Shown here: one piece after another, positions 1 to 8,238 of the stretch | Position numbering within the stretch: position 1 is the first letter of the stretch | Layout of the letters: each line of letters opens with the position of its first letter | NCBI GenBank assembly: GCA_017548275.1 | Contig: JAFZAH010000056.1 | Location: 1-33,082 of the forward strand | Length of the DNA: 33,082 nt | Source: Prevotella sp. | GTDB taxonomy: Bacteria; Bacteroidota; Bacteroidia; Bacteroidales; Bacteroidaceae | Reading direction: 5' to 3' | Notes under the pieces: generated by a model | The model's input: only the letters and a program-made list of their open reading frames with translations | Told to the model about the DNA's origin: nothing | Database searches by the model: none | Translations under genes and position numbers: made by a program

Positions 1-614
1 GAGAAATAAACCTTCAAGAGAGTAATCGTGCTGAAGCATTCCGTATGTGGATGTCATCGCCCATGCCGATGGTGACATTGGTGAAGACGCTGGACGTTAG
101 CCGTTTAGTTAAAGCCAGCAAGCGAACAGGCATGAAGTTCACCATGCTGACGTGCTGGTGCGTAGGCAAGGCTGCGAGCCAGGTGGAGGAGTTCTATACG
201 CTGCCCATAGACGGAAAGCTATATCGCTACGACAAGCTTGCCGTCAACGTCATTGTAGAGAACAGCAAGGGAGGCATCAGCTCCTGCGACATTCCTTTCT
301 CTGATGACATACAGCAATTCAATCGCGACTATTTGGAACTGACCAAGCAAGCAGCGAATGAATGTAAGAGTTTCTTCCTTGACGACCATATAGTTATTGG
401 CACATCTGCCATGATACAGACGGAACTCGACTGCATCGTCAACCAATACACCGACCAGTTCTGCAATCCGATGGTGATGTGGGGCAAGTACCGCAAAGGA
501 CTATTCAAGACGACTCTACCAATTTCATTCCAATTCCATCACGTCCAGATGGATGGTGGTCATGCGGCAAAGTTTCTTCAATGTTTCCAGAATGAAATAA
601 ATAAGATGAAATAA
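1..614 (+). CDS. CAT-fold acyltransferase, 5'-truncated by window edge
   Basis: The reading frame is open from the first bases, so the true start lies outside the window; the ATG at 45 is probably internal. The C-terminal part carries FHHVQMDGGHA, matching the HHxxxDG(x)H catalytic signature of chloramphenicol acetyltransferase-type trimeric acyltransferases, whose first-position His acts as general base on the acceptor hydroxyl. The motif is followed by a short helix (AAKFLQCFQNEI) as in the family. About 204 residues are visible, close to the family's usual length of about 210-220, so only a few residues are missing. The hydrolase gene follows after 2 bases, suggesting co-transcription. The family includes true chloramphenicol resistance enzymes and many homologues of unknown substrate; nothing here establishes resistance. 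The fold assignment is firm and the substrate is unknown. Confidence 0.85.
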   Translation, partial: EINLQESNRAEAFRMWMSSPMPMVTLVKTLDVSRLVKASKRTGMKFTMLTCWCVGKAASQVEEFYTLPIDGKLYRYDKLAVNVIVENSKGGISSCDIPFSDDIQQFNRDYLELTKQAANECKSFFLDDHIVIGTSAMIQTELDCIVNQYTDQFCNPMVMWGKYRKGLFKTTLPISFQFHHVQMDGGHAAKFLQCFQNEINKMK

Positions 615-616
615 CG

Positions 617-1216
617 ATGAAAAGAGCGGTATTGTACATTCACGGTAAAGGAGGCTGTGCTACGGAGAGTGAACACTACAAGTTTCTATTAAATGATTGC
701 GACGTGATAGGCTTGGACTATCTGACGTTCAGCCCTTGGGAAACAGGCATCGAAATTCGTGAAGCCACAAAAGGACTAAAAAGTAAATACGAAAACGTCG
801 TTCTGATAGCCAACAGTATTGGGGCTTTCTTTAGCATGAATGCTGGTATTGATGACATGATACAGAAAGCCTACTTCATTTCTCCAATTGTAGATATGGA
901 GAAATTGATTACTGATATGATGAAGTGGGCAAATGTCACTGAGCAAGAACTGGAATCAAAAGGCATTATTCATACAGATTTCGGCGAAGACTTATCGTGG
1001 GATTATCTCTGCTACGTTAGAAAAAACACTATTCGTTGGCATGTGCCAACAAAGATTCTGGACGGCAGCAATGATTATCTGATGTCTATAGAAACCATCT
1101 CTAACTTTGCTAAGAAGTATCAAGCCACTCTGACCGTAATGGAAAACGGCGAGCACTGGTTTCACACTGATGAACAGATGTTATACTTGGATAATTGGAT
1201 AAAGGCAAATCAATGA
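617..1216 (+). CDS. Small alpha/beta hydrolase
   Basis: This is a 199-residue protein with the alpha/beta-hydrolase layout. An N-terminal strand and oxyanion-type loop (AVLYIHGKGG, residues 4-13) is followed by a nucleophile elbow IANSIGA with Ser67 (an A-N-S-I-G variant of GxSxG), then an acid candidate Asp153 in ILDGSNDYL and His180 in NGEHWFH. The full catalytic triad is therefore present. There is no signal peptide, so it is probably cytoplasmic. It starts 2 bases after the CAT-fold acyltransferase, so the two probably form one transcript. Substrate unknown; an esterase or thioesterase on a small acylated compound would fit. A 13-bp hairpin lies 31 bases after the stop. Confidence 0.8.
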   Translation: MKRAVLYIHGKGGCATESEHYKFLLNDCDVIGLDYLTFSPWETGIEIREATKGLKSKYENVVLIANSIGAFFSMNAGIDDMIQKAYFISPIVDMEKLITDMMKWANVTEQELESKGIIHTDFGEDLSWDYLCYVRKNTIRWHVPTKILDGSNDYLMSIETISNFAKKYQATLTVMENGEHWFHTDEQMLYLDNWIKANQ

Positions 1217-1247
1217 AAAGATTACGACTCGAAGCGACATCAAAACA

Positions 1248-1280
1248 ACGCACGGATTATTCAACCGATAATCCGTGCGT
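1248..1280 (-). terminator. Hairpin terminator of tRNA-Pro, possibly bidirectional
   Basis: A perfect 13-base inverted repeat (1248-1260 with 1268-1280) has a 7-base loop and sits between the converging hydrolase gene and tRNA-Pro. Read on the minus strand it is followed by TTGTTTTG, a modest T tract, so it best serves tRNA-Pro; the plus side has no T run but could still use the stem. Confidence 0.75.
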
Positions 1281-1288
1281 TGTAAATG

Positions 1289-1362
1289 TCGGGGCGACAG
1301 GATTCGAACCTGCGGCCGCCTGGTCCCAAACCAGGAGCGCTACCGGGCTGCGCTACACCCCG
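1289..1362 (-). tRNA. tRNA-Pro (anticodon TGG)
   Basis: On the minus strand the gene begins CGGGGTGTAGCGCAGCCCGG and folds into a standard cloverleaf. The 7-bp acceptor stem is CGGGGTG/CGCCCCG, the anticodon arm is CCTGG-TTTGGGA-CCAGG with TGG at 34-36, and the T arm contains GGTTCGAATCC. The discriminator base is A (plus-strand T at 1289). The CCA tail is not encoded. It has its own promoter just upstream. Confidence 0.97.
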
Positions 1363-1390
1363 AGGGCATGGTCTTTCGAAAAATGCGGTG

Positions 1391-1422
1391 CAAAAATACA
1401 CACTTTTTCCAGACCTTGCAAA
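1391..1422 (-). promoter_or_regulatory. Bacteroidetes-type promoter of tRNA-Pro
   Basis: Read on the minus strand, TTTG (1419-1422) lies 20 bases before TATTTTTG (1391-1398), a match to the -33/-7 consensus TTTG-N19-21-TAnnTTTG. The predicted start is about 1384, some 20 bases before the tRNA. It lies within 10 bases of the spt stop codon. Confidence 0.75.
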
Positions 1423-1431
1423 TTTTATTGA

Positions 1432-2619
1432 TTATTTGATGAGGTTTTGCTCAACAAAAATTTTCTTGAGAATCTGCACACCGCGCTCCACCTGCTCCTC
1501 TGTGTGAGTTGCCATGAGTGCGAAACGCACCAAGGTGTCCTGAGGCGCACATGCCGGCGGAATAACGGGGTTGATGAACACACCAGCATTGAAAGCCAGT
1601 GCTGTGACAAGGAATGTCTTCTCCACGTCGCGCACATAAAGCGGTATGATAGGACTTTCGGTATCGCCGATTTCGAATCCTTCCTCACGGAAACGTTTAA
1701 GCGCATAACGGGTCACTTTCCAAAGTTTTTCAATACGCTCAGGCTCTTTGCGCATGATATGCAGTGCCTCCATGGCAGCAGCCGTAGCGGCAGGCGTATT
1801 TGAAGCACTAAAGATATAAGTGCGAACAGCATGACGCAAATAGTTGATGGTATCGAAATCGGCTGCGATAAATCCACCGATACTGGCGAGACTCTTGCTG
1901 AATGTACCCATGATGAGGTCGACTTCGTCGGTCAAACCGAAATGGTCGCAAACGCCTCTTCCTTCTTTACCAAAAACGCCAATACCATGAGCCTCATCGA
2001 CCATGATGGAAGCGTTGTACTTATGTTTGAGTCTGACTATTTCAGGCAGGTTGGCCAAATCGCCTTCCATGGAGAACACGCCATCGACAACAATCAGTTT
2101 AACTGCGTTAGGCTCACATTTTTGGAGTTGGCGCTCCAAATCCTCCATGTCATTGTGTTTGAATTTGAGTTGCTTGGCAAAAGAGAGTCTGCGTCCGTCA
2201 ACGATACTCGCATGGTCGCGCTCATCGCAAATGATATAATCCTCGCGTCCGCAAACAACAGCAAGCACTCCAGAATTCACAAAGAAACCCGTGGAGAAAC
2301 ACAATGCGTCATCTTTATGCTCAAACTCAGCCAATTCTTTCTCTAATTGCACATGCAAATCGAGCGTTCCATTCAAGAACCGGCTTCCGGCGCATCCAGA
2401 ACCGTATTTATCGAGGGCTGCTTTAGCGGCATCAATGATGCGCTGATCACCCGTCAATCCTGTATATGCATTGGAGCCGAACATCAGAACCTTCTGTCCA
2501 TCCATATCCACCTCTGTGCCTTGCTTGCCAGAAATGGCCCGAAAATAGGGATAGACACCTGCAGCCATAAACTTCTGCGGCTCCCGATAATTCTTGAATC
2601 TTTCTTGTAAAAGTCCCAT
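1432..2619 (-). CDS. spt: Serine palmitoyltransferase (AOS-family PLP enzyme)
   Basis: This 395-residue protein would condense L-serine with palmitoyl-CoA to 3-ketodihydrosphingosine, the first step of sphingolipid synthesis. It has the alpha-oxoamine synthase layout: His136 in ERDHASIVDG (stacks on PLP), Asp208 and His211 in VDEAHGIG, and Schiff-base Lys242 in GTFSKSLASIGG. The N terminus MGLLQERFKNY, the stretch QKFMAAGVYPYFR and PVIPPACAPQDTLVRFALMATH closely resemble, from memory, the Bacteroides serine palmitoyltransferase rather than KBL or BioF. The frame extends 24 codons upstream, but those overlap the predicted promoter, so the ATG at 2619 is chosen. A lipid kinase is divergently transcribed next door. 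KBL/BioF remain the alternatives, at lower probability. Confidence 0.88.
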   Translation of the reverse strand: MGLLQERFKNYREPQKFMAAGVYPYFRAISGKQGTEVDMDGQKVLMFGSNAYTGLTGDQRIIDAAKAALDKYGSGCAGSRFLNGTLDLHVQLEKELAEFEHKDDALCFSTGFFVNSGVLAVVCGREDYIICDERDHASIVDGRRLSFAKQLKFKHNDMEDLERQLQKCEPNAVKLIVVDGVFSMEGDLANLPEIVRLKHKYNASIMVDEAHGIGVFGKEGRGVCDHFGLTDEVDLIMGTFSKSLASIGGFIAADFDTINYLRHAVRTYIFSASNTPAATAAAMEALHIMRKEPERIEKLWKVTRYALKRFREEGFEIGDTESPIIPLYVRDVEKTFLVTALAFNAGVFINPVIPPACAPQDTLVRFALMATHTEEQVERGVQILKKIFVEQNLIK

Positions 2620-2658
2620 TTTTAATGATTCAAATTTGATATAATTATTTTCAGGCTG

Positions 2659-2691
2659 CAAAGTTACAAAAAAAGACGTATATATCATCAA
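2659..2691 (-). promoter_or_regulatory. Predicted promoter of spt
   Basis: On the minus strand the -7 element TAACTTTG occupies 2659-2666, and a weak -33 (TTGA, around 2688-2691) lies about 22 bases upstream. Transcription would start near 2652, which excludes the upstream in-frame ATGs and supports the spt start at 2619. Confidence 0.6.
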
Positions 2692-2761
2692 TTTTTGTAA
2701 AAAATATCCTTTTAATCAAAAAAAATAGAGAAATAGAACATGAAAAATGTATGTAAATCAG

Positions 2762-2769
2762 TAATTTTG
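2762..2769 (+). promoter_or_regulatory. Predicted -7 element of the lipid kinase gene
   Basis: TAATTTTG matches TAnnTTTG and lies 34 bases before the ATG at 2804. No clear TTTG -33 is visible. The spt and lipid-kinase promoters point away from each other across about 185 bases. Confidence 0.55.
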
Positions 2770-2803
2770 CACACGTAAAATCAATGTGTACAAGAATTAT
2801 CAC

Positions 2804-3820
2804 ATGAAAATCGTATTTATCCTCAACCCGATTAGCGGTACGGTAAAAAAGGCGAAAATCCCTCAACTCATCGAGTCCTATTTAGACCAGGACCGATATA
2901 CCTATTCAATAATATACACTGAATATGCCGGTCATGCCACAGAACTCGCCTCGTCGGCCAGCCAAAATGGCGCTGATGTGGTGGTGGCCGTTGGTGGCGA
3001 CGGAACTATCAACGAGGTAGGCCGCGGTCTGATAGGCACCCAAACCGCCATGGGCATCCTGCCCTGCGGTTCCGGCAACGGTTTGGCCCGCCACCTGCGC
3101 ATTCCCGTCAATTTGAAAAAAGCCATACGACTCATCAACCAATACGAGGTACGTGATTTAGACTATGGACTGATTAACAACAATCCATTTTTCTGCACCT
3201 GCGGCATGGGGTTCGACGCATACATCAGCAAGAAATTCGCCGATGGAGGCAAACGTGGCAAGATGACGTATGTGAAATATGTACTGAAAGAAGGATTGAG
3301 ATACAAAGCCGAAGATTATGTGATAGAAGACGCCAACGGTCAATATACCTGTCACGCCTATCTGGTGTCATGCGCTAATGCCTCTCAATACGGCAACAAC
3401 GCATACATCGCCCCGCATGCTTTGATGAGCGACGGTTGGTTGGATGTCATCGTTATGTCGCCTTTTGATTTTCTTGACGCGCCTGAAGTGAGTTTTGACA
3501 TGATGAACAAGACTTTGGACCGCAGCAAAAAAGTGAAGACTTTCCATACGAAAAAAATTCACATCCACAGAGAAAATCCCGGACCAGTACATTATGACGG
3601 CGACCCGGTAATGATGGGCACTGACATTGACATTGAATTGGTGGAGCGTGGCATCAAAATCATTATCAACCCGAATGCGGAGTCGAATCCGGTTCACCCC
3701 AACCGCATGCAAAAAGTGGTGTGCAAGGTACTAAACGGACTATCAGGAATGCGTCCAAAAAACAAGAAAAATCAAGACATTATTCATTTACAAGAAGACA
3801 ATTCTTCTTCTGAGAGGTAA
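2804..3820 (+). CDS. Diacylglycerol/sphingoid-type lipid kinase
   Basis: This 338-residue protein belongs to the DAGK/NAD-kinase-like lipid kinase family (DgkB, YegS, sphingosine and ceramide kinases). The N terminus MKIVFILNPISG is the typical first strand, GGDGT occupies residues 64-68, and ILPCGSGNGLARHLRIP is the nucleotide-binding glycine-rich loop. C-terminal elements HYDGDPV and ELVERGIKIIINP also fit. It should phosphorylate a lipid hydroxyl with ATP at the membrane face. The ATG at 2804 is chosen because the protein begins exactly at the conserved strand; an ATG 18 bases upstream adds residues with no family counterpart. Its 3' end overlaps the convergent methyltransferase by 37 bases. 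The position beside serine palmitoyltransferase makes a sphingoid substrate plausible, but diacylglycerol or undecaprenol are equally possible from sequence alone. Confidence 0.87.
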   Translation: MKIVFILNPISGTVKKAKIPQLIESYLDQDRYTYSIIYTEYAGHATELASSASQNGADVVVAVGGDGTINEVGRGLIGTQTAMGILPCGSGNGLARHLRIPVNLKKAIRLINQYEVRDLDYGLINNNPFFCTCGMGFDAYISKKFADGGKRGKMTYVKYVLKEGLRYKAEDYVIEDANGQYTCHAYLVSCANASQYGNNAYIAPHALMSDGWLDVIVMSPFDFLDAPEVSFDMMNKTLDRSKKVKTFHTKKIHIHRENPGPVHYDGDPVMMGTDIDIELVERGIKIIINPNAESNPVHPNRMQKVVCKVLNGLSGMRPKNKKNQDIIHLQEDNSSSER

Positions 3821-4518
3821 AAGTCATTTGTCAATGACCGATACCAATCCGAACGTTCATCTGACGCATTTTGCAAGACCGCCACTTCTTGTGAAATTGG
3901 TTGTATCAATTGTTTAACGAATTTCATTAAACATCTTTTAGGTTGCTTTTTAGGTGTTGTTTTAATCTGCAAACAACATTGTAAGAAGAAACTAGAAATA
4001 GACGCTTCACCTTCCACATCGGATTTCACCTCAACAGGAGCGACAACAGAGAGAACCCCAGAAGGTGCAAGCAATCTATAACTAATCGAAAATAATTGAC
4101 AGAAAGAGAGGTTTTCATTATGCCTTGCCAATGCCCTCTTGGCATCTGGGTTTTTCAATGAATTAACAAAATATGGCGGATTGCTTACGATGGCATCAAA
4201 GCATTCGTCAGGACAGTTCTCGGCAAATTGTTGGATATCCTTATGGATGACCTCCACCCTATTTGCAAATGGCGAGGCTACCACATTCTCACGCGCCTGC
4301 TTGGCCGCCGCACCGTCAATCTCAACCGCCGTGACATCTGCCATAGGGAATCTCTGTGCCATCATCAAAGCGATAAGACCCGTACCCGTGCCGATGTCAA
4401 GTATTCTTTGACCGCCCTCAGCCCATGCTCCGAGCAACACACCGTCCGTTCCCACTTTCATGGCACAATGCTGCTGCCACAAGGTGAATTGTTTGAACCT
4501 GAAATAATCATTCGCCAT
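3784..4518 (-). CDS. trmN6: tRNA1(Val) adenine-37 N6-methyltransferase
   Basis: This is a 244-residue SAM-dependent methyltransferase. Motif I is ILDIGTGTGLIALMMAQ (residues 39-55), the acidic motif II is VTAVEIDGAAA, and the catalytic motif NPPY is at 113-116 followed by F. The N terminus MANDYFRFKQFTLWQQHCAMKVGTDGVLLGAW is characteristic of the TrmN6/YfiC group, which methylates A37 of tRNA-Val, and the length equals the family norm. The frame is open upstream of 4518, but those codons have no family counterpart. The last 37 bases overlap the end of the lipid kinase gene on the other strand. No clear promoter was identified. Confidence 0.88.
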   Translation of the reverse strand: MANDYFRFKQFTLWQQHCAMKVGTDGVLLGAWAEGGQRILDIGTGTGLIALMMAQRFPMADVTAVEIDGAAAKQARENVVASPFANRVEVIHKDIQQFAENCPDECFDAIVSNPPYFVNSLKNPDAKRALARHNENLSFCQLFSISYRLLAPSGVLSVVAPVEVKSDVEGEASISSFFLQCCLQIKTTPKKQPKRCLMKFVKQLIQPISQEVAVLQNASDERSDWYRSLTNDFYLSEEELSSCK

Positions 4519-4610
4519 AAGTAAATGCAAAAATACACTAAATAGGTCAATTAAGCACCATATTTTTATAAAAATAACCATTCACATTCTTATATATAGG
4601 ATAAAATGCG

Positions 4611-4618
4611 TAATTTTG
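4611..4618 (+). promoter_or_regulatory. Predicted -7 element of the lon operon
   Basis: TAATTTTG matches TAnnTTTG. It lies just inside an upstream in-frame ATG (4606), so transcription from it (start about 4625) could only use the downstream ATG at 4639. It therefore decides the lon start. Confidence 0.6.
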
Positions 4619-4638
4619 CAGTCCGAAAAAACAAGACA

Positions 4639-7110
4639 ATGGATAGAAATCACAATAATCCCTTTCAGATGATTGCCGATTACGAAGGCGACATCCAATC
4701 ACTATTCGACATTACCGTAGATCACGATATCCCCATTTTGACCACTCGCAACATGGTACTGTTTCCCGGTGTCATCGCTCCTATTATCGTAGGGCGTCCG
4801 GCGAGCCTGAAATTGATAGAAAAAGTCAAAGACCATAACGAGCAGGTGATAGGCGTGTTTTGCCAGACAGACTCAACCATTGACAGTCCAAGCACCAATG
4901 ACATCTACAACTATGGTGTATATGCCCGTGTGCTTCGCGTATTAGAGTTGCCCGGACCGGGGCAGAGCAACAATTTGACAGCCATAGTCCAAGGTTTGGG
5001 CCGTTGCCGTCTTGAAGCCATTACCAAGACACGCCCCTTCTTCATGGGTAGCACCACCCCTCAGCCCGACGTGCTTCCCGCTGAGAAAGACCGTGAATTC
5101 AAAGCCGCCGTTGAAGACCTTCGTGCGTTGACCGCAGAATATGTGCGCAAGAACGAAGATATGCCTGATGGTTCTCAATTTGCCTTGAGTAGCATCAACA
5201 ACAATATCATCGCCGTGAACTTCATCTGTTCCAACTTGCCGTTTAACATCCAAGACAAGATGAATCTGCTGCAATGCGAGGATATGAAACTACGCTTGTT
5301 CAAGTTGCTCAAAGTAATGAACAAAGAGTTGCAATTGCTGGAATTGAAACAAAGCATCCGCAGCAAGACGCGTGAGGACCTTGACGAACAGCAAAGGGAA
5401 TATTTCCTTCAACAGCAGATTAAGAACATCAAAGAAGAATTGGGCAACGGCGAGGGCTCTCCCGAGCGCGTAGAACTATTAGAAAAAGCGAAATCGAAGA
5501 AATGGAATGAGGACGTGATGCAGGTGTTCTATAAGGAATTGGATAAACTGGACACCATCAATCCTCAAAGCCCCGACTACAGTCTGTTGCTGAATTATCT
5601 GCAGATGATGGTAGATCTGCCATGGGGTGAATATACGGAAGACGACCTGAACCTCAAACGGGCAGAGCGCATCTTAAACCGTGACCACTACGGAATGGAG
5701 AAGGTGAAAGAGCGTATCTTAGAGCACATTGCCGTGTTATCGCTCCGTGGTGACTTGAAATCGCCAATCATCTGCCTGTATGGCCCTCCAGGAGTAGGCA
5801 AGACCAGCCTAGGCAAAAGCATCGCGTCCGCAATGAAACGCAAATATGTGCGTATGTCGCTTGGCGGTTTACATGATGAGTCAGAGATACGCGGCCATCG
5901 TCGCACCTACGTGGGAGCCATGCCTGGACGTATCATCAAAAACATCCAGAAAGCAGGTTCTTCCAACCCTGTATTCATCTTAGACGAGATTGACAAGGTG
6001 ACACAGCACACCATCAATGGCGACCCAGCATCGGCTCTGCTCGAAGTGTTAGACCCTGAGCAAAACAGCGCTTTCCACGACAACTATTTGGATGTAGATT
6101 TTGACCTGTCGAAAGTGTTGTTCATTGCCACAGCCAATGATTTGAACACCATCCCCCGTCCCCTACTCGACCGTATGGAAATCATTGAGGTGAGCGGATA
6201 CATCACCGAGGAAAAAATCGAGATAGCCAAACGCCATCTCATTCCCCGAGAATTGTCAAACACCGGTCTGGACTCACTCTCGCCGAAGCCGTCGTTCCAA
6301 AAGAATGCCATCGAAAAAATTATTGAGCAATACACACGTGAGAGCGGTGTGCGCCAATTGGAAAAGCAAATCAACAAAGCCTTCCGCAAATTGGCGTTCA
6401 TCAAGGCACGCGACGGCGTACTCCCCTACGACAAAGTGACGACCGACAAACTGGTTGATTTGTTGGGCAAACCGCCTTATTACCGCGATATATACCAAGG
6501 TAATGAATATGCCGGAGTGGTGACAGGTTTGGCTTGGACAAGCGTTGGCGGCGAGATACTGTTTATCGAGACATCTCTGAGCAAAGGCAAGGCCGGCAAA
6601 CTGACACTGACTGGCAATCTGGGCGACGTGATGAAAGAATCGGCCGTCATCGCATTGGAATACGTGAAAGCCCACATCGACAGTCTTGGAGTCGATTACC
6701 GTATATTCAACCAGTGGAACATCCATATCCACGTACCTGAAGGAGCCACACCTAAAGACGGACCATCAGCAGGTATCACAATAGCAACGAGTATCGCCTC
6801 GGCACTGACTCAGCGCAAGGTGAGAAAAAACACCGCCATGACAGGTGAGATTACCCTCCGTGGGAAAGTGCTTCCCGTAGGCGGCATCAAAGAAAAAATC
6901 CTCGCAGCCAAGCGCGCCGGCATTACCGACATCGTGATGTGTAGCGCCAACAAAAAAGATATTGACGAGATACCATCCATTTATCTGAAAGGAGTGGAGT
7001 TTCATTATGTCGAGAACGTCAAAGACGTGTGGGATTTCGCACTGACCGACGAGATTGTATCTCATCCAGTCAATTTCACCATTGAAGAAGAGTCACCCGT
7101 AGCCTCATGA
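4639..7110 (+). CDS. lon: ATP-dependent protease Lon
   Basis: This 823-residue cytoplasmic AAA+ serine protease degrades misfolded and regulatory proteins. From N to C: a LON substrate-binding domain ([21 protein letters not shown] onward), a coiled linker ([20 protein letters not shown]), Walker A GPPGVGKT at about 382-389, Walker [10 protein letters not shown], and a proteolytic domain with catalytic Ser710 in DGPSAGIT and Lys751 in [14 protein letters not shown]. All catalytic residues are present and the length is normal. The ATG at 4606 adds 11 residues (MRNFAVRKNKT) but overlaps the predicted -7 box, so 4639 is preferred. The stop overlaps the tgt start (ATGA), and tgt and the Lpt-type permease follow in the same operon. 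Confidence 0.97.
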   Translation: MDRNHNNPFQMIADYEGDIQSLFDITVDHDIPILTTRNMVLFPGVIAPIIVGRPASLKLIEKVKDHNEQVIGVFCQTDSTIDSPSTNDIYNYGVYARVLRVLELPGPGQSNNLTAIVQGLGRCRLEAITKTRPFFMGSTTPQPDVLPAEKDREFKAAVEDLRALTAEYVRKNEDMPDGSQFALSSINNNIIAVNFICSNLPFNIQDKMNLLQCEDMKLRLFKLLKVMNKELQLLELKQSIRSKTREDLDEQQREYFLQQQIKNIKEELGNGEGSPERVELLEKAKSKKWNEDVMQVFYKELDKLDTINPQSPDYSLLLNYLQMMVDLPWGEYTEDDLNLKRAERILNRDHYGMEKVKERILEHIAVLSLRGDLKSPIICLYGPPGVGKTSLGKSIASAMKRKYVRMSLGGLHDESEIRGHRRTYVGAMPGRIIKNIQKAGSSNPVFILDEIDKVTQHTINGDPASALLEVLDPEQNSAFHDNYLDVDFDLSKVLFIATANDLNTIPRPLLDRMEIIEVSGYITEEKIEIAKRHLIPRELSNTGLDSLSPKPSFQKNAIEKIIEQYTRESGVRQLEKQINKAFRKLAFIKARDGVLPYDKVTTDKLVDLLGKPPYYRDIYQGNEYAGVVTGLAWTSVGGEILFIETSLSKGKAGKLTLTGNLGDVMKESAVIALEYVKAHIDSLGVDYRIFNQWNIHIHVPEGATPKDGPSAGITIATSIASALTQRKVRKNTAMTGEITLRGKVLPVGGIKEKILAAKRAGITDIVMCSANKKDIDEIPSIYLKGVEFHYVENVKDVWDFALTDEIVSHPVNFTIEEESPVAS

Positions 7111-8234
7111 CATTTCAAGTAGAACACAATGACCCGTCGTCAGACGCACGTGCAGGCCTGATTACCACCGACCACGGTCCTATTCAAACTCCTATCTTTA
7201 TGCCAGTAGGCACCTGTGGGAGTGTGAAAGGTGTGCATTTCAGCGAGTTGCGCGAACAGGTGAAGGCTCAAATCATCTTAGGAAACACCTATCACCTATA
7301 TCTACGTCCAGGGTTGGACATCTTACGTCAAGCAGGCGGCCTGCACCGTTTCAACACATGGGACCGTCCCATACTGACCGACTCGGGCGGTTTTCAGGTT
7401 TTCTCTCTGACCGGTATCCGCAAATTGCGTGAGGAAGGCTGTGAGTTCCGTTCCCATATTGACGGTTCAAAACACATTTTCACTCCCGAGAATGTGATTG
7501 ACACCGAACGTATCATCGGTGCGGACATCATGATGGCATTCGACGAATGTCCTCCGGGCACCAGCGACTATGAATATGCCAAGAAGAGCCTCCATCTCAC
7601 TCAGCGCTGGTTGGACCGTTGCGTAAAACGATTTGAAGAGACCGAGCCGTTATACGGCTACCATCAGAGTCTGTTCCCCATCGTTCAGGGTTGCACCTAT
7701 AAAGACTTGCGTCGAGAAGCCGCCAAGCATGTAGCCGATAAAGGCGCAGACGGCAATGCCATCGGCGGTTTGGCTGTAGGCGAGCCCACAGAGGTGATGT
7801 ATGAGATGATAGAGGTGGTGAATGAGATTTTACCAAAAGACAAGCCCCGCTATCTGATGGGAGTCGGCACCCCGCAAAATATCCTTGAGGCTATCGAGCG
7901 TGGCGTGGATATGTTTGACTGCGTGATGCCTACCCGTAACGGTCGCAACGCCATGTTATTCACTTATCAAGGCACGATGAATATGCGCAACAAGAAATGG
8001 GAGAACGATTTTAGCCCCATCGATCCCGACGGCTGTTATATCGACCAGTTGCACACGAAGGCCTATCTGCATCATCTGTTCAAAGCGCAGGAACTGTTGG
8101 CCATGCAGATAGCAAGCATCCACAATCTGGCTTTCTACCTTCGTCTGGTCGGTGACGCACGCCGCCACATTATCGCTGGTGACTTCGTGTCGTGGAAGCG
8201 CAGTATCATTGAACAATTAGGACAACGAGTATAA
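7107..8234 (+). CDS. tgt: Queuine tRNA-ribosyltransferase (TGT), zinc site apparently lost
   Basis: This 375-residue TIM-barrel enzyme exchanges G34 of tRNAs with GUN anticodons for preQ1 in the queuosine pathway. Visible family motifs are LGNTYHLYLRPG, the first catalytic Asp in LTDSGGFQVFSL, GGLAVGE, and the nucleophile Asp in MFDCVMPTRNGR. The C-terminal metal site is unusual. Where E. coli-type enzymes have DPECDCYTC, this protein has DPDGCYID, so only one of three Cys ligands remains, although the IHN histidine is kept. The start ATG overlaps the lon stop by 4 bases, implying translational coupling. The next gene begins 4 bases after the stop. No preQ1 synthesis genes are in the window, so the precursor must be made elsewhere or imported. 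Confidence 0.95.
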   Translation: MTFQVEHNDPSSDARAGLITTDHGPIQTPIFMPVGTCGSVKGVHFSELREQVKAQIILGNTYHLYLRPGLDILRQAGGLHRFNTWDRPILTDSGGFQVFSLTGIRKLREEGCEFRSHIDGSKHIFTPENVIDTERIIGADIMMAFDECPPGTSDYEYAKKSLHLTQRWLDRCVKRFEETEPLYGYHQSLFPIVQGCTYKDLRREAAKHVADKGADGNAIGGLAVGEPTEVMYEMIEVVNEILPKDKPRYLMGVGTPQNILEAIERGVDMFDCVMPTRNGRNAMLFTYQGTMNMRNKKWENDFSPIDPDGCYIDQLHTKAYLHHLFKAQELLAMQIASIHNLAFYLRLVGDARRHIIAGDFVSWKRSIIEQLGQRV

Positions 8235-8238
8235 ACGG

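Noticed and set aside
45-614. Complete chloramphenicol resistance gene starting at the first ATG
   Set aside because: The frame continues upstream to the window edge, so the gene is truncated, and family membership alone does not show drug resistance.
1195-1507. Short frames of 73-78 codons with sequence like TGFEPAAAWSQTRSATGLRY
   Set aside because: This is the familiar spurious translation of the complement of a tRNA gene (tRNA-Pro).
1831-2346. 171-codon open frame on the plus strand
   Set aside because: Antisense to the well-supported serine palmitoyltransferase gene; no promoter or domain.
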